This document shows, one piece after another, positions 1 to 8,094 of a stretch of 37,395 nt of DNA. The translations under genes were made by a program, and so were the position numbers. Numbering within the stretch: position 1 is the first letter of the stretch; each line of letters opens with the position of its first letter. The notes under the pieces are model-generated. The model worked only from the letters and a program-made list of their open reading frames with translations, was not told where the DNA came from and did not search any database. Source of the DNA: Burkholderiales bacterium (GTDB lineage Bacteria > Pseudomonadota > Gammaproteobacteria > Burkholderiales > Usitatibacteraceae); the NCBI GenBank assembly GCA_025359985.1, contig JANYDB010000124.1:1-37395 (forward strand), written 5' to 3'.

Positions 1-129
1 TTTATAATCAGCCGAAATTTGGCTTTTGGCTGATTTGTATTCGGCTTTGGCCATAGTCGCTGCATTTACGCTCATGCAAACGGTGGACAAAAACGACAGT
101 ACAGCGATGTATGCAAGTTTCTTGTTCAT
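1..129 (-). CDS. Small exported protein, 3' part missing (window edge)
   Basis: The first 43 codons of a minus-strand gene are present, and the frame is open to the window edge. The translation begins MNKKLAYIAV, followed by a hydrophobic stretch ending in VNAA, which is a typical Sec signal peptide of about 23 residues. The mature part starts with a Lys/Ala-rich AEYKSAKSQIS segment. A clear AGGAG ribosome binding site lies 7 bases before the ATG. Small exported Lys/Ala-rich proteins of this type are common in betaproteobacteria next to CsbD-like stress genes, but I know of no assigned function. The CsbD gene lies just upstream in the same direction, about 90 bp away, so the two may be co-transcribed. 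The C-terminus cannot be judged. Confidence 0.7.
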   Translation of the reverse strand, partial: MNKKLAYIAVLSFLSTVCMSVNAATMAKAEYKSAKSQISADYK

Positions 130-219
130 TTATAACTCCTGATGTGAATAATGTTGAAGTGATGTTTTTGATGACGTGTATTACTAAAATTTAACCTAAG
201 CCGGGTTCAACTCACCACA

Positions 220-450
220 TTAAATATTGTGGCTGTGATCTTTGTTAAGCTCAGCCTGGCGTTTTTGAAACGCTGAAATTTGTTTTTCAGCTTCATCTTT
301 AGTGACGCCATATGCTTCCTGAATTTTGCCGGAAAGCTGGTCTCGTTTGCCCGCCATGACATCAATCTGATCATCCGTCAATTTGCCCCATTGTTCTTTT
401 ACATTTCCCTTTAACTGTTTCCAGTTACCTTCGATAGTGTCCCAATTCAT
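220..450 (-). CDS. CsbD/YjbJ family stress protein
   Basis: This is a 76-residue, highly charged, helical protein starting MNWDTIEGNWKQLKGNVKEQ. That start is the hallmark of the CsbD (YjbJ) family, and the length is normal for the family. Members are small abundant cytoplasmic proteins induced by general stress and stationary phase, and their biochemical role is unknown. The ATG is preceded by AGGAG at good spacing. A TATAAT hexamer (532-537, minus) and a 14-bp perfect palindrome (489-502) lie upstream of the gene. The family call is firm. The stress role is family knowledge and is not shown by this sequence. Confidence 0.9.
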   Translation of the reverse strand: MNWDTIEGNWKQLKGNVKEQWGKLTDDQIDVMAGKRDQLSGKIQEAYGVTKDEAEKQISAFQKRQAELNKDHSHNI

Positions 451-901
451 ATTAAATCTCCTAAAAATAAGTTGGTCTAAAAAGGCGTGACTTGATCAAG
501 TCTTTAATAAAATTTCTAGCGCTAACGCTAAATTATACGTGCTCCAGAAATACGACTCGCTCACAGACCAGCACATTAAGATGTTAATTCTCAAATTCTA
601 TTGCGTATGTCGGGGTGTAGTACTCATCAGCGTCAGTTTATGCCTACAAATGCGTTATTGTGATTATAAGAGAAATGCCGCGTCAAATTGAGAAGCATTT
701 ACCTGCACTAGAGACAAGACGCGCACACTTAATTTCCAGGAATCACATCTTCAATTCATTTTTTAAACCGACCATTTATTAAAGAATGGATGATCACAAA
801 TGAATATCAGGATTGATGACACTGCATTCTAAGCGGAGGTCTACGTTGGTGCGTCAACTTAATAATTCCTGGCGTCGACGCGGCGTTTATTCCGCTGGTT
901 T
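451..901. other. Intergenic region upstream of csbD-like gene
   Basis: No convincing gene lies in these 451 bases. The part nearest the CsbD gene is AT-rich and holds a possible minus-strand -10 hexamer TATAAT (532-537) with no good -35. It also holds a small inverted repeat TAGCG-CTAA-CGCTA (517-530) and the 14-bp palindrome listed separately. The rest shows nothing that I can interpret. Confidence 0.5.
489..502. promoter_or_regulatory. 14-bp perfect palindrome upstream of csbD-like gene
   Basis: GACTTGATCAAGTC is its own reverse complement. It lies about 30 bp downstream of the putative -10 (532-537, minus) and 38 bp before the CsbD start codon, so it would be in the 5' leader. It could be an operator or could form a hairpin in the leader. 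No regulator is assigned. Confidence 0.35.
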
Positions 902-1882
902 TCAACCATGAGCTGTTTTGGCTGCGGTGCACCCCGTTATGGCGTAATTACCGTTTGAGGCCATGCGCGGTGCATCCATCGTTACGCCACCCAATACATC
1001 ATTCACATCATTGCTGGCCGATGTTGAGATAGCCAGATTGGCATCATCGAGGAGTGTGACTGGGACGCCCGTTTTGTCGAATGGTTGAATATCAAGTTTC
1101 ATACCCACAAACTGCACAGGGCCAAAGATAGTGGCAAAAGCGACATCGGCGGCATCAAAGCCGGTACCAATTCTCACCAGCCCGTTTCGCGGGCATAGAC
1201 GTGTGGAATCAAAAATAAACCAGCGACCACCGACAAAAGCTTCTACATAGGCATGAAAGTCGGTAGGGCCCAATGCAGGGTCAGCACCATAATCGTAACC
1301 GGCAACAAATCTCGCGGGGATATTCAGTGCGCGCAGCAAGGCAATCGTCAGGTGTGCAAAGTCGCGGCATACGCCGACCCGGCTGGTCAATGTATCGGTA
1401 GCTGAAGTAGTGGCATTGGAAGCGCCTGGCATGAAGCAGATATTTTCGTATACCCACCTACAAATGGACTCTACGCGCTCATAGCCTCGTGTCTGTGCGC
1501 CAAAATGGGTGTTGGCAAAATAAAATAATTTATCTGACTCGCAATAGCGGCTGGGTAATAAAAACGGTAGTATTTCTTTAGGCAATTCAGCAATCGGATG
1601 CTCATGCAGATCGTGCGGTTCCGCCCAATAATGAGTCAGCAATACCTGGGCGGTGTAGCGCACAGCGACATGACCCGTTAATGCAGAAAAACGAATGAAT
1701 CGATTGGGTAAATCGTTTGCCTTGAAGCTTTTCAGATCAATGGCATTAGAGGCAGAATAATAGCTTGACAAGGCTTTTTGCTGCTGTGTTTGCGCGACTT
1801 CAATATTGAATAAAAAATCACTCGGCCCTGTTACCTCATAGTCGAGCGCGCAATTAATCTCAAACAGGTTTTGACTCATCAT
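902..1882 (-). CDS. Transglutaminase-like cysteine peptidase
   Basis: This is a 326-residue cytoplasmic protein with no signal peptide. It has the bacterial transglutaminase-core layout: an N-terminal beta-rich domain (about 1-110), then the papain-like core. The catalytic triad is visible: Cys172 in GVCRDFAH, His210 in DFHAYVEAF and Asp225 in FIFDST. Related proteins are annotated as transglutaminase-like peptidases or amidases, and substrates are mostly unknown. The gene lies 29 bp downstream of the DUF2177 gene on the same strand, so the two probably share a transcript. The start is ambiguous between two adjacent ATG codons, and neither has a strong Shine-Dalgarno sequence. The C-terminal 60 residues are low in recognisable motifs. 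Confidence 0.85.
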   Translation of the reverse strand: MMSQNLFEINCALDYEVTGPSDFLFNIEVAQTQQQKALSSYYSASNAIDLKSFKANDLPNRFIRFSALTGHVAVRYTAQVLLTHYWAEPHDLHEHPIAELPKEILPFLLPSRYCESDKLFYFANTHFGAQTRGYERVESICRWVYENICFMPGASNATTSATDTLTSRVGVCRDFAHLTIALLRALNIPARFVAGYDYGADPALGPTDFHAYVEAFVGGRWFIFDSTRLCPRNGLVRIGTGFDAADVAFATIFGPVQFVGMKLDIQPFDKTGVPVTLLDDANLAISTSASNDVNDVLGGVTMDAPRMASNGNYAITGCTAAKTAHG

Positions 1883-1911
1883 GGTCTAAATTTTCTGGAA
1901 TTAATTGATGT

Positions 1912-2307
1912 TCAGTCGACCCGCAAATACATTAGCCGACCTGCCGTAACGCTTGCTGCGGTGACGATAGATCCCCATGCCATATCGATGGCAACGAGCT
2001 TCCACGTCCATATTTTAAGAGTGGCCATGTTTGTAAGATCATAGGTGCCATAAGTCACCAAGCCGAACAGCCCGCCCAGCAGAGCGGCATGCGGACCTGA
2101 GATTGACGCGCTTCGGGAAATGATTAACACCACAAGACCGATCGCGTACAACCCATAAAAGATTGCGGCTGCGGTTACTCTGGGTGTTTCCAGCACGAGT
2201 TCACCGAGTTCGCTTTTAAAAATGCTGCTCATCACAAACTTAAGCCATAGAACATCTATCATAATCAACACTAATGCGGCCACCATAAAAGCATAAATAT
2301 ATTTCAT
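1912..2307 (-). CDS. DUF2177 family membrane protein
   Basis: This 131-residue protein is almost entirely hydrophobic, with four predicted membrane helices (roughly 5-25, 45-65, 75-90 and 105-125). It carries the DUF2177 signature around TYDLTNMATLK, followed by a Trp-rich helix. The function of the family is unknown. It sits directly upstream of the transglutaminase-like gene with a 29-bp gap, which suggests one operon. Family assignment is good and the role is open. Confidence 0.8.
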   Translation of the reverse strand: MKYIYAFMVAALVLIMIDVLWLKFVMSSIFKSELGELVLETPRVTAAAIFYGLYAIGLVVLIISRSASISGPHAALLGGLFGLVTYGTYDLTNMATLKIWTWKLVAIDMAWGSIVTAASVTAGRLMYLRVD

Positions 2308-2446
2308 ATGTGGATTGGCTAAACGGGTAGGCAGTTAAGTGGCAGATTAAAAATAAAAAAAGTGAGAAAAAGTGAGAAAAAGGCGGCAGATATCGGATGT
2401 CAATTGGACATGTCAAGATCATCGGTCGGCCGCCAACTCTGAACAA

Positions 2447-2776
2447 TCATGAAGTCTGCGGCGCATCTTTTTTTTGTTTTTGCATGCGTATTTTCAAGTA
2501 ACCCGCGTGACTGCTTTCGCTAACGACCTCCACTTCATTATTTGCATTTGCTTTAGGTACCGCGCATGTTTTCAAGACTTCTGGATTGTCTTGATCGATA
2601 ATAAAATTATCTGAAATGTGTTGCTTACGCGGCACGCGAATAGTCATGAAATCATCCCGAATAGGATCGAAACTGAATTCCACATCAGCCTCATCAGCCA
2701 AAACAGGTCGAGCGTGATGATCATTTCTGCTGTTACCGTTCACCGCTTCTGTATTTTGGATAAATCTATTCTTCAC
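2447..2776 (-). CDS. Hypothetical protein, GTG start
   Basis: I do not recognise this 109-residue protein. It is hydrophilic, with no signal peptide or membrane segment. The middle is acidic (residues 28-45) and the C-terminus is basic (KIRMQKQKK). The start would be GTG at 2774-2776, supported by an AGAGG ribosome binding site 8 bases upstream. Nothing overlaps it on the other strand except an implausible short frame. It lies about 140 bp upstream of the DUF2177 gene. It could be a genuine small lineage-specific gene. Confidence 0.5.
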   Translation of the reverse strand: MKNRFIQNTEAVNGNSRNDHHARPVLADEADVEFSFDPIRDDFMTIRVPRKQHISDNFIIDQDNPEVLKTCAVPKANANNEVEVVSESSHAGYLKIRMQKQKKDAPQTS

Positions 2777-3065
2777 TATAGCTGCCTCTGCGTTGGCTCG
2801 CTGTTTTTACAGCCAAGCTAATGACACCACAATTGATACCGAATGGTAATGTCTGTTGGTGGAGGTCAAAGTCGGCGGACAGTGTCATAACCTGTCGGTG
2901 CTGGCCTACGAAATTGATCTTTAACGGCTAAATCGAGGCTCGCGGCCAGGCACACGCGCATAAAACACGCTCAAATTATGTGATGAGCCGAAAGGGTAGA
3001 AAGGGGAAGGGAACGGAAAATAGAATGGCGTTACGGGTGGCAGCCGTTTCCACCGAGCGCGCAAT

Positions 3066-3097
3066 AAAAAATGGCCTACATTTCTGTAAGCCATTTT
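3066..3097 (-). terminator. Rho-independent terminator of tRNA-Arg
   Basis: Read on the minus strand just after the tRNA 3' end, AAAATGGC...GCCATTTT forms a hairpin with an inner TTACA/TGTA extension around a GAAA tetraloop, followed by a T run. The position, 9 bases after the encoded CCA, fits a terminator for the tRNA gene. Confidence 0.8.
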
Positions 3098-3105
3098 GAA
3101 TAGGT

Positions 3106-3182
3106 TGGTGCGCCCAGCAGGATTCGAACCCACGACCCCTTGGTTCGTAGCCAAGTACTCTATCCATCTGAGCTATGGGCGC
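3106..3182 (-). tRNA. tRNA-Arg (anticodon ACG)
   Basis: A complete cloverleaf is visible on the minus strand. The acceptor stem is GCGCCCA/TGGGCGC. There is a D-arm with GCTC. The anticodon stem CTTGG/CCAAG encloses the loop CTACGAA, giving anticodon ACG. The T-arm contains GGTTCGAATCC. The 3' CCA is encoded (3106-3108). In bacteria ACG is modified to ICG by TadA and reads CGU, CGC and CGA. A terminator follows. There is no sign of an integrated element using this tRNA as an attachment site. Confidence 0.97.
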
Positions 3183-3282
3183 ATCAAGCCTTCAATTATA
3201 ACAATTCGGGTGTGAAATGCCAACTAACTTGATATAAAAGTCATTATGGAGCAGATTTTCAGCGGGGTTTTCAGTCGCAAAC

Positions 3283-3315
3283 AAAAAATCCCTGAAGGCG
3301 GTGAGCCTTCAGGGA
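3283..3315 (-). terminator. Rho-independent terminator after TonB receptor gene
   Basis: TCCCTGAAGGC (3289-3299) and GCCTTCAGGGA (3305-3315) form a perfect 11-bp stem with a 5-nt loop. On the minus strand this is followed by TTTTTT. It lies about 90 bp past the stop codon of the TonB receptor gene and is oriented to end that transcript. Confidence 0.9.
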
Positions 3316-3407
3316 GCGTTTTAACAACACGGTAACAGGGAGGCGGTGATTTTTTTAGGGCATCTTTATACGATCACTATGCTCTTGTTCATAGATTATT
3401 TAACTGC

Positions 3408-6179
3408 TTACTTGAATGAATACGAAACGCTGCCGAAGAAGGAGCGGCCACGTGGATCGGTGTAGTTCGGATCATAGCTGGCCAGGAAGCTATAGATCTG
3501 GTTGGAGGTAGGCGGGTTACGATCCATCAGGTTTTTAATACCGACACGGAATTTCAGCGCTTTGACCGGTGCATAGCTGGCGGTCAAATCAAACAATTCA
3601 TAGTTACCCACGCGGCGCGGCTGGCCGTTGGGGAACGGGTTTTGATCGGTGTGGCCCAAATAGAAAGTCTGTGACAGTGTGGCACGCCATGCGCCGATGT
3701 CGTACAGGAAGGCTGCAGTATGACGCCAGCGTTGTACAACTTGATCGTTGGCAAACTTGCCTACACCATCAACAAACGCGGCACCGGGGCCCGCCTGGGT
3801 CTTGTAATCAATGACGTATGTGCCAGTAAAGTTGATGCCGAATTTGCCGTATACCGTTTTTGGTAAACGAACATCGAAACCCAAGTCGACACCGGTGGTT
3901 TTCAGGCCGCCTAAATTGCGCAGTCGTGAATCAATCTGCGTAATAAAACCTGGAATGCCTGGCAAGGTTGGATCGGCAGCAGCGCGAGTAATGAATGGTG
4001 CGTAAGCTACTGCATCGGTGAAGTAAATACCTTCTGGTGAAGCAATAACGTCAGTCTTTTCAATGCGCCAGTAATCCACTGATAACGATAATACTTTCAT
4101 CGGTTCAAACACAGCGCCCATTGAGAACTGCTTGGATTGTTCGGGCTTTAGATTGGCGGTGCCACCACGAAGTTTATTGGGCTGGATACCGCAATAATCC
4201 GGGTTGGTGGTGTTGTTAATAGCACCTACGCGGATACAGCCCAATGGATCGTTGTAAATACCGTTGGTTTGGCCCACGACCGTTGGCGAATATAAATCAG
4301 GTAACGAAGGTGCGCGGAAACCGGTGCCATACGAAGCGCGCAACAATACTTCTTTAGCCGGGTTCCAACGCAGCCCGACCTTGGGATTGGTGGTGCTGCC
4401 GACATCATTGTATTTATCAAAACGCAAGGCGAGCTGCGCTTCAAAGGTTTTGGTAATTGGCAAATTCAATTCACCAAATACGGCGGTAACATTGCGGCTG
4501 CCCGAGAACGGGGTCGCTGAGCCATCGCCACGAATTTGACCGGCGGCGAGGAGCGCAGATGGATTAAAATCCAGCTTTTCTTTACGTGCTTCGAGGCCCA
4601 TTGCAAGTGCTGCTTCGCCGCCATCCATATTGAAAATCGGTCGCGATGCTTTGACGTCAAAGCTGGTGGTGGTACCTTTTGAGTCGCGCGCATCATCCTG
4701 AATTTTGGTGGCGTTGAGCAATGCCAACCCTGCCGCATCGGTAGGGCCAAACGGATTTAAGTTGCCGGTTAAAAACAGGTTATTGAAAGGCGTTGTCGCA
4801 ACATAGCCGTTTACGTAAGCATCAGTAACTTTATTGGTCGCATAGTTAAATGCCGTATCGTAATCCCAGCCGCCCAGCACGCCTTTTACACCGACGATAT
4901 AACGATCCGCAGTAGCCGCAATATCATTGGTGCGGCCACCGGCTTCGGCCAAACGGAAATTCACGCGCAACGGGCCGGTTGTGCCCGCGAGCGCCGCGGT
5001 TGCAGTAGGGTAGTAGCGGCCTGCGGCAGGATAGTTAAGGTTGGTGATGGTCAATGGGCTGATGCGATATTGGGTTTTGGTTTCGCCGTGCAAATATTCC
5101 GCAAACAAGGTGGTGTTCGCATCCAACGCAAATTGGCCGCGCGTCAAAAATGAGGTGCGCTTTGAGGCCGGGAAAATTTCCGTATCCTGCATGTAGTTAT
5201 ACAGGCATGCGTTAGCGCCGACAAAGCTGGTTGGCGCGTATATGGTCGCGGGTGGATTGCAGTTTGGTGCAGAAGGGTTGTAGCGTGAACCGGTAGCACT
5301 GCCGCTGGCGCGAGTGCGGCGAAAGTTCGCTGGATAGGTGTTGGAGCTGCCTACATCCAGATTGATATCGGGCTGGAAAACGGAGCCAATCCAGTTGCGC
5401 TGAGTAGAGCGGAGCGTTTTGGTATCCTGATAGTCGAGCACGCCAAAGATATTGAAGCGGTCTTTATACAGGTCGCCAAAACCGGCTGATACGGTGTAGA
5501 TATTTTTGCCTGCACCACCGTGTTGGGTATCGCTAACATATGCTGATAGATCAACACCGGTGTAATCGCGACGGGTAATGAAGTTGATCACGCCACCGAT
5601 GGCGTCAGTGCCATAAATTGCTGAGGCGCCGTCTTTCAGGACTTCTACACGCTCAATAGCTGCCGACGGGATGGCGTTCAAATCGACGCCGCTGTTGCCA
5701 CCAGGTGAAGCGAAATTGGCCATGCGACGACCATTCAATAAAATCAGTGTGGACGATACGCCAATACCGCGCAAATTAGCGCCGTTAAAACCGCGTTGTC
5801 CGGGAATATCGCTAAAGCTTGCGCCATCCGTTAATGCGGCTGCACTGGCCGAAATTTTGGTGAGAATTTCGGCGGCGGTGGTGGAGCCACCACGCTCGAT
5901 ATCATCACGTGTAATCACCTGTACGGGAAGGGCAGCCTCGCCTTCGATACGCTTGATGGATGAGCCGGTGACTTCGATTTTTTCAACTTTTTGCGGGGGC
6001 ACAGCAGCTGATTCTGCTGTTGGTGACTGTGCCCACGCGCCTGTCGCCAGTACGCTCGACGCTGTAGCGAGTGTAATCGCAACGGCACGTGCAGATGCCG
6101 ACAGGACGGGCAAAAAGGTGCACCGCGTAGTTGATGCAAAACGGGATGCAGAACAACGATTTCGCGTGGCTGATTTCAT
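3408..6179 (-). CDS. TonB-dependent outer-membrane receptor, linked to cyanophycinase
   Basis: This is a 923-residue outer-membrane active-transport protein. A long basic n-region and hydrophobic core end in WAQ (about residue 51), giving an exported protein. The TonB box region is near VEKIEVTGSSIKR (about 65-77). The plug domain follows (about 78-205), with the typical GRRM, AIERVEVLKDGASAIYG and GGVINFITRR motifs. The beta-barrel runs to a C-terminal aromatic end (SVSYSFK). An AGGGAG ribosome binding site precedes the ATG. It is a single-gene unit with its own terminator, and it diverges from the exported cyanophycinase across a 529-bp spacer that holds two ArgR-like operators. The substrate is not shown by the sequence. 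From context I infer uptake of cyanophycin fragments or Arg-containing peptides. Iron complexes or other ligands remain possible. Confidence 0.93.
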   Translation of the reverse strand: MKSATRNRCSASRFASTTRCTFLPVLSASARAVAITLATASSVLATGAWAQSPTAESAAVPPQKVEKIEVTGSSIKRIEGEAALPVQVITRDDIERGGSTTAAEILTKISASAAALTDGASFSDIPGQRGFNGANLRGIGVSSTLILLNGRRMANFASPGGNSGVDLNAIPSAAIERVEVLKDGASAIYGTDAIGGVINFITRRDYTGVDLSAYVSDTQHGGAGKNIYTVSAGFGDLYKDRFNIFGVLDYQDTKTLRSTQRNWIGSVFQPDINLDVGSSNTYPANFRRTRASGSATGSRYNPSAPNCNPPATIYAPTSFVGANACLYNYMQDTEIFPASKRTSFLTRGQFALDANTTLFAEYLHGETKTQYRISPLTITNLNYPAAGRYYPTATAALAGTTGPLRVNFRLAEAGGRTNDIAATADRYIVGVKGVLGGWDYDTAFNYATNKVTDAYVNGYVATTPFNNLFLTGNLNPFGPTDAAGLALLNATKIQDDARDSKGTTTSFDVKASRPIFNMDGGEAALAMGLEARKEKLDFNPSALLAAGQIRGDGSATPFSGSRNVTAVFGELNLPITKTFEAQLALRFDKYNDVGSTTNPKVGLRWNPAKEVLLRASYGTGFRAPSLPDLYSPTVVGQTNGIYNDPLGCIRVGAINNTTNPDYCGIQPNKLRGGTANLKPEQSKQFSMGAVFEPMKVLSLSVDYWRIEKTDVIASPEGIYFTDAVAYAPFITRAAADPTLPGIPGFITQIDSRLRNLGGLKTTGVDLGFDVRLPKTVYGKFGINFTGTYVIDYKTQAGPGAAFVDGVGKFANDQVVQRWRHTAAFLYDIGAWRATLSQTFYLGHTDQNPFPNGQPRRVGNYELFDLTASYAPVKALKFRVGIKNLMDRNPPTSNQIYSFLASYDPNYTDPRGRSFFGSVSYSFK

Positions 6180-6369
6180 ACTCGATAAACTCCCTGAAAG
6201 TTCAAACAGCGTTGGGTAAATTCCGAAAGATGCGGATAGCTTTTGAGTTACGCCAATTGATTTAGGGCCACTGAAAATACCGGCTGGCCTAAAAATATTC
6301 GCGTGACGGTTTTATGACGAATGGAGTGTAAAGGCGAAGCGGCACAATAAATACAGCCAAAACTGCAAC

Positions 6370-6411
6370 CGTCGCAAAAGCACAACTTGTGGTCGCAAAG
6401 TTGAAAGCGGT
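6370..6411 (+). promoter_or_regulatory. Predicted ArgR operator A (tandem 21-bp half-sites)
   Basis: Two direct half-sites lie exactly 21 bp apart. CGTCGC (6370-6375) is followed by 8 bases, AA (6384-6385) and 5 bases. GGTCGC (6391-6396) is followed by 8 bases, AA (6405-6406) and 5 bases. This is the recalled half-site pattern for the AraC-type ArgR of Pseudomonas, TGTCGC-N8-AA-N5 in direct repeat, with only the first base differing in each half. An argR gene of that type lies at 12518. The site is about 190 bp upstream of the TonB receptor start. Confidence 0.6.
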
Positions 6412-6491
6412 CTGTTGTATTTACATAGAAAATTTAAAACCAGATGATTGCCTTGTGCCGTTTCTCATGGGCATTCTGGCGCCAAATGCTT

Positions 6492-6533
6492 GGGGATTAT
6501 CAGAATGCGACAGGTTGTTATGTTTTCATTACA
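6492..6533 (-). promoter_or_regulatory. Predicted ArgR operator B (tandem 21-bp half-sites)
   Basis: On the minus strand, TGTAAT (6533-6528), 8 bases, AA, 5 bases are followed at once by TGTCGC (6512-6507), 8 bases, AA (6498-6497) and 5 bases. The second half matches TGTCGC-N8-AA-N5 exactly. The first half keeps TGT and AA at the right places. The period is 21 bp. The site is about 176 bp upstream of the cyanophycinase start and is the mirror image of operator A. Confidence 0.6.
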
Positions 6534-6708
6534 CCCACAACTTTATGCGCACTGTCCTGTGTCAATATTCTAGCTTGGCTCATAAAAGAACGTGAAAGCA
6601 CAAAAAGTTTTCCGCCATTAGCCGTTATTGATGCCACCGCCGTACGGCTTGATGCTAATTCGCTGCAGATTTAAAAACCTCTAAATTCTGACGGGATTGA
6701 TAAAGAGT

Positions 6709-8094
6709 ATGCGTATTTTTTTCCATTGGGTTGCGCTGCTAAGTTTTGTTTTTCCGCAAGCATTGGCTTGGGGCCAGGCTGGGAAAGTCCTGTCCACCGT
6801 CCCAGTTACAAACTCAGGCACACTCATCGCAACAGCTCGTGATGTTGGTGTGCCCGGTATGGCGATACCTAAAGTTGCGATACCTGGGATTGCGATAGCA
6901 ATAGGCGGCGCACTGAAATACGATAATCATGAAGTCTGGAAACGTGTGGTTGAACTGGCGGGAGGGCATGGTGCGCGATTTGCGGTATTCGCTACCGCTG
7001 CAGGTGATCCTGAAAAATCGGCAGCGCTGATTATTGATGCGCTGACCCAGCACGGCGCGGTTGCCGAGCATATTCCGGTCGCCCCTAAATTAAGAATGCC
7101 TGACTGGCCCGATGTTCGCAGGGCGGCGCATGATCCGCGGCTGGTCGCAAAAGTAAAAGCCAGCCGCGGTATTTATTTTGCCGGCGGCGCACAGGAGCGC
7201 ATTACCGACGCCCTCTATGAGCCCGATGGCAAGCCAACACCGGTCCTGAGCGCTATCTGGGAAGTGTTCAATCAAGGCGGCGTGGTGGCGGGATCAAGTG
7301 CGGGTGCCGCCATCATGAGTACTACCATGTTTCGTGATCCGCCTGAGGTGCTGGCTATTATGCAATCGGGGTGGAATGGTTTGCGCGAAGGTGCTGATAT
7401 TGACCGTGGTTTGGGCTTCGTAGGCGCTCATGTGTTTGTTGATCAGCATTTTTTAAAGCGGGGCCGCATTGGTCGGATGCTGCCGCTGATGGTGCAAAAA
7501 GGTTATCAGTTAGGCGTCGGAGTTGATGAAAATTCAGCGGTTGTTTTTCAGGGAGTTGAAATTGAAGTAATCAATGCAAATGGCTCGAAAGGCGCTCTGG
7601 TGGCTGATCTTGAGGCATCTACCGTCGATAATACGGTGCCCGAATTTAATTTGAAGAATGCCAGGCTGACCTATCTGGATCGGGGTGATCGGTTCAATCT
7701 TAAGACCCGCGTGGTAACGCCTTCCCGCCCAAAATTAAGCGGCCGCAAAGTCGACCCTGCGGCTAAAAATTTTTCACCCTTCTTTGCAGATCAAGTGTTT
7801 TACACGGATATATTAGGTGATACCGTAATTGTCAATGCAATGGCGCATCTAATCGACAGCAGCCAATCGACGCTAACGGGTTTGGCGTTCAATCCTTTGG
7901 CTGCCGTAAATCCGGTCAAGGCCGGCAGTAAAGATGTGTTGCCAGTGCAGGGGTTTGAATTCAAGCTGCGTAAAGAGCGCGATAGTCTTGGTTATTTCAC
8001 TAGCGCTTTTGGTGGTGATGATTATACGGTGATCAATATTTATCTCGACATTACGCCAGTCTTGATGGCACAGCCTTTATATAGAAAGCGTTAA
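6709..8094 (+). CDS. cphE: Exported cyanophycinase (peptidase S51, CphE type)
   Basis: This is a serine exopeptidase that would release beta-Asp-Arg dipeptides from cyanophycin. The N-terminus has a signal peptide (about 1-24, ending AWGQA). A short Val/Ile-Pro-Gly repeat linker follows (about 44-68), then the S51 domain. The visible S51 motifs are GGAQERI, the nucleophile elbow VAGSSAGAA with Ser197, VDQHFLKRGRIGRM and GVDENSAVVF. A C-terminal extension of about 150 residues follows the last motif. It is longer than intracellular CphB, as expected for secreted CphE enzymes. I chose the ATG at 6709 because the TTG at 6697 has no usable ribosome binding site. The ABC transporter gene begins 81 bp after its stop, so an operon is likely. 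The family call is strong. Extracellular action is inferred from the signal peptide. Confidence 0.92.
   Translation: MRIFFHWVALLSFVFPQALAWGQAGKVLSTVPVTNSGTLIATARDVGVPGMAIPKVAIPGIAIAIGGALKYDNHEVWKRVVELAGGHGARFAVFATAAGDPEKSAALIIDALTQHGAVAEHIPVAPKLRMPDWPDVRRAAHDPRLVAKVKASRGIYFAGGAQERITDALYEPDGKPTPVLSAIWEVFNQGGVVAGSSAGAAIMSTTMFRDPPEVLAIMQSGWNGLREGADIDRGLGFVGAHVFVDQHFLKRGRIGRMLPLMVQKGYQLGVGVDENSAVVFQGVEIEVINANGSKGALVADLEASTVDNTVPEFNLKNARLTYLDRGDRFNLKTRVVTPSRPKLSGRKVDPAAKNFSPFFADQVFYTDILGDTVIVNAMAHLIDSSQSTLTGLAFNPLAAVNPVKAGSKDVLPVQGFEFKLRKERDSLGYFTSAFGGDDYTVINIYLDITPVLMAQPLYRKR
6844..6903 (+). repeat. Four in-frame 15-bp repeats in the cyanophycinase linker
   Basis: Units at 6844, 6859, 6874 and 6889 are each 15 bp and encode VGVPG, MAIPK, VAIPG and IAIAI. 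The core GCGATACCT is identical in units two and three. They lie between the signal peptide and the catalytic domain. The elastin-like pattern suggests a flexible or sticky spacer, but this is inference. Confidence 0.6.

Noticed and set aside
2240-2446. 68-residue minus-strand frame upstream of DUF2177
   Set aside because: It overlaps the DUF2177 start, is Phe/Leu-rich without family features and has no ribosome binding site.
2921-3167. Short minus-strand frames across the tRNA
   Set aside because: They are translations of tRNA-Arg and its terminator.
3106-3182. tRNA-Arg as an integration site for a mobile arginine island
   Set aside because: There is no integrase, no repeated tRNA 3' fragment, and no obvious composition shift in the adjacent cluster.
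5671-6219. 182-residue open frame antisense to the TonB receptor N-terminus
   Set aside because: It is a mirror frame of a clear receptor gene, with no domain, no good ribosome binding site and a composition set by the opposite strand.
6389-6674. Two short overlapping plus-strand frames in the TonB/cyanophycinase spacer
   Set aside because: Neither shows a recognisable protein pattern or a convincing ribosome binding site, and they run through the predicted ArgR operator region.
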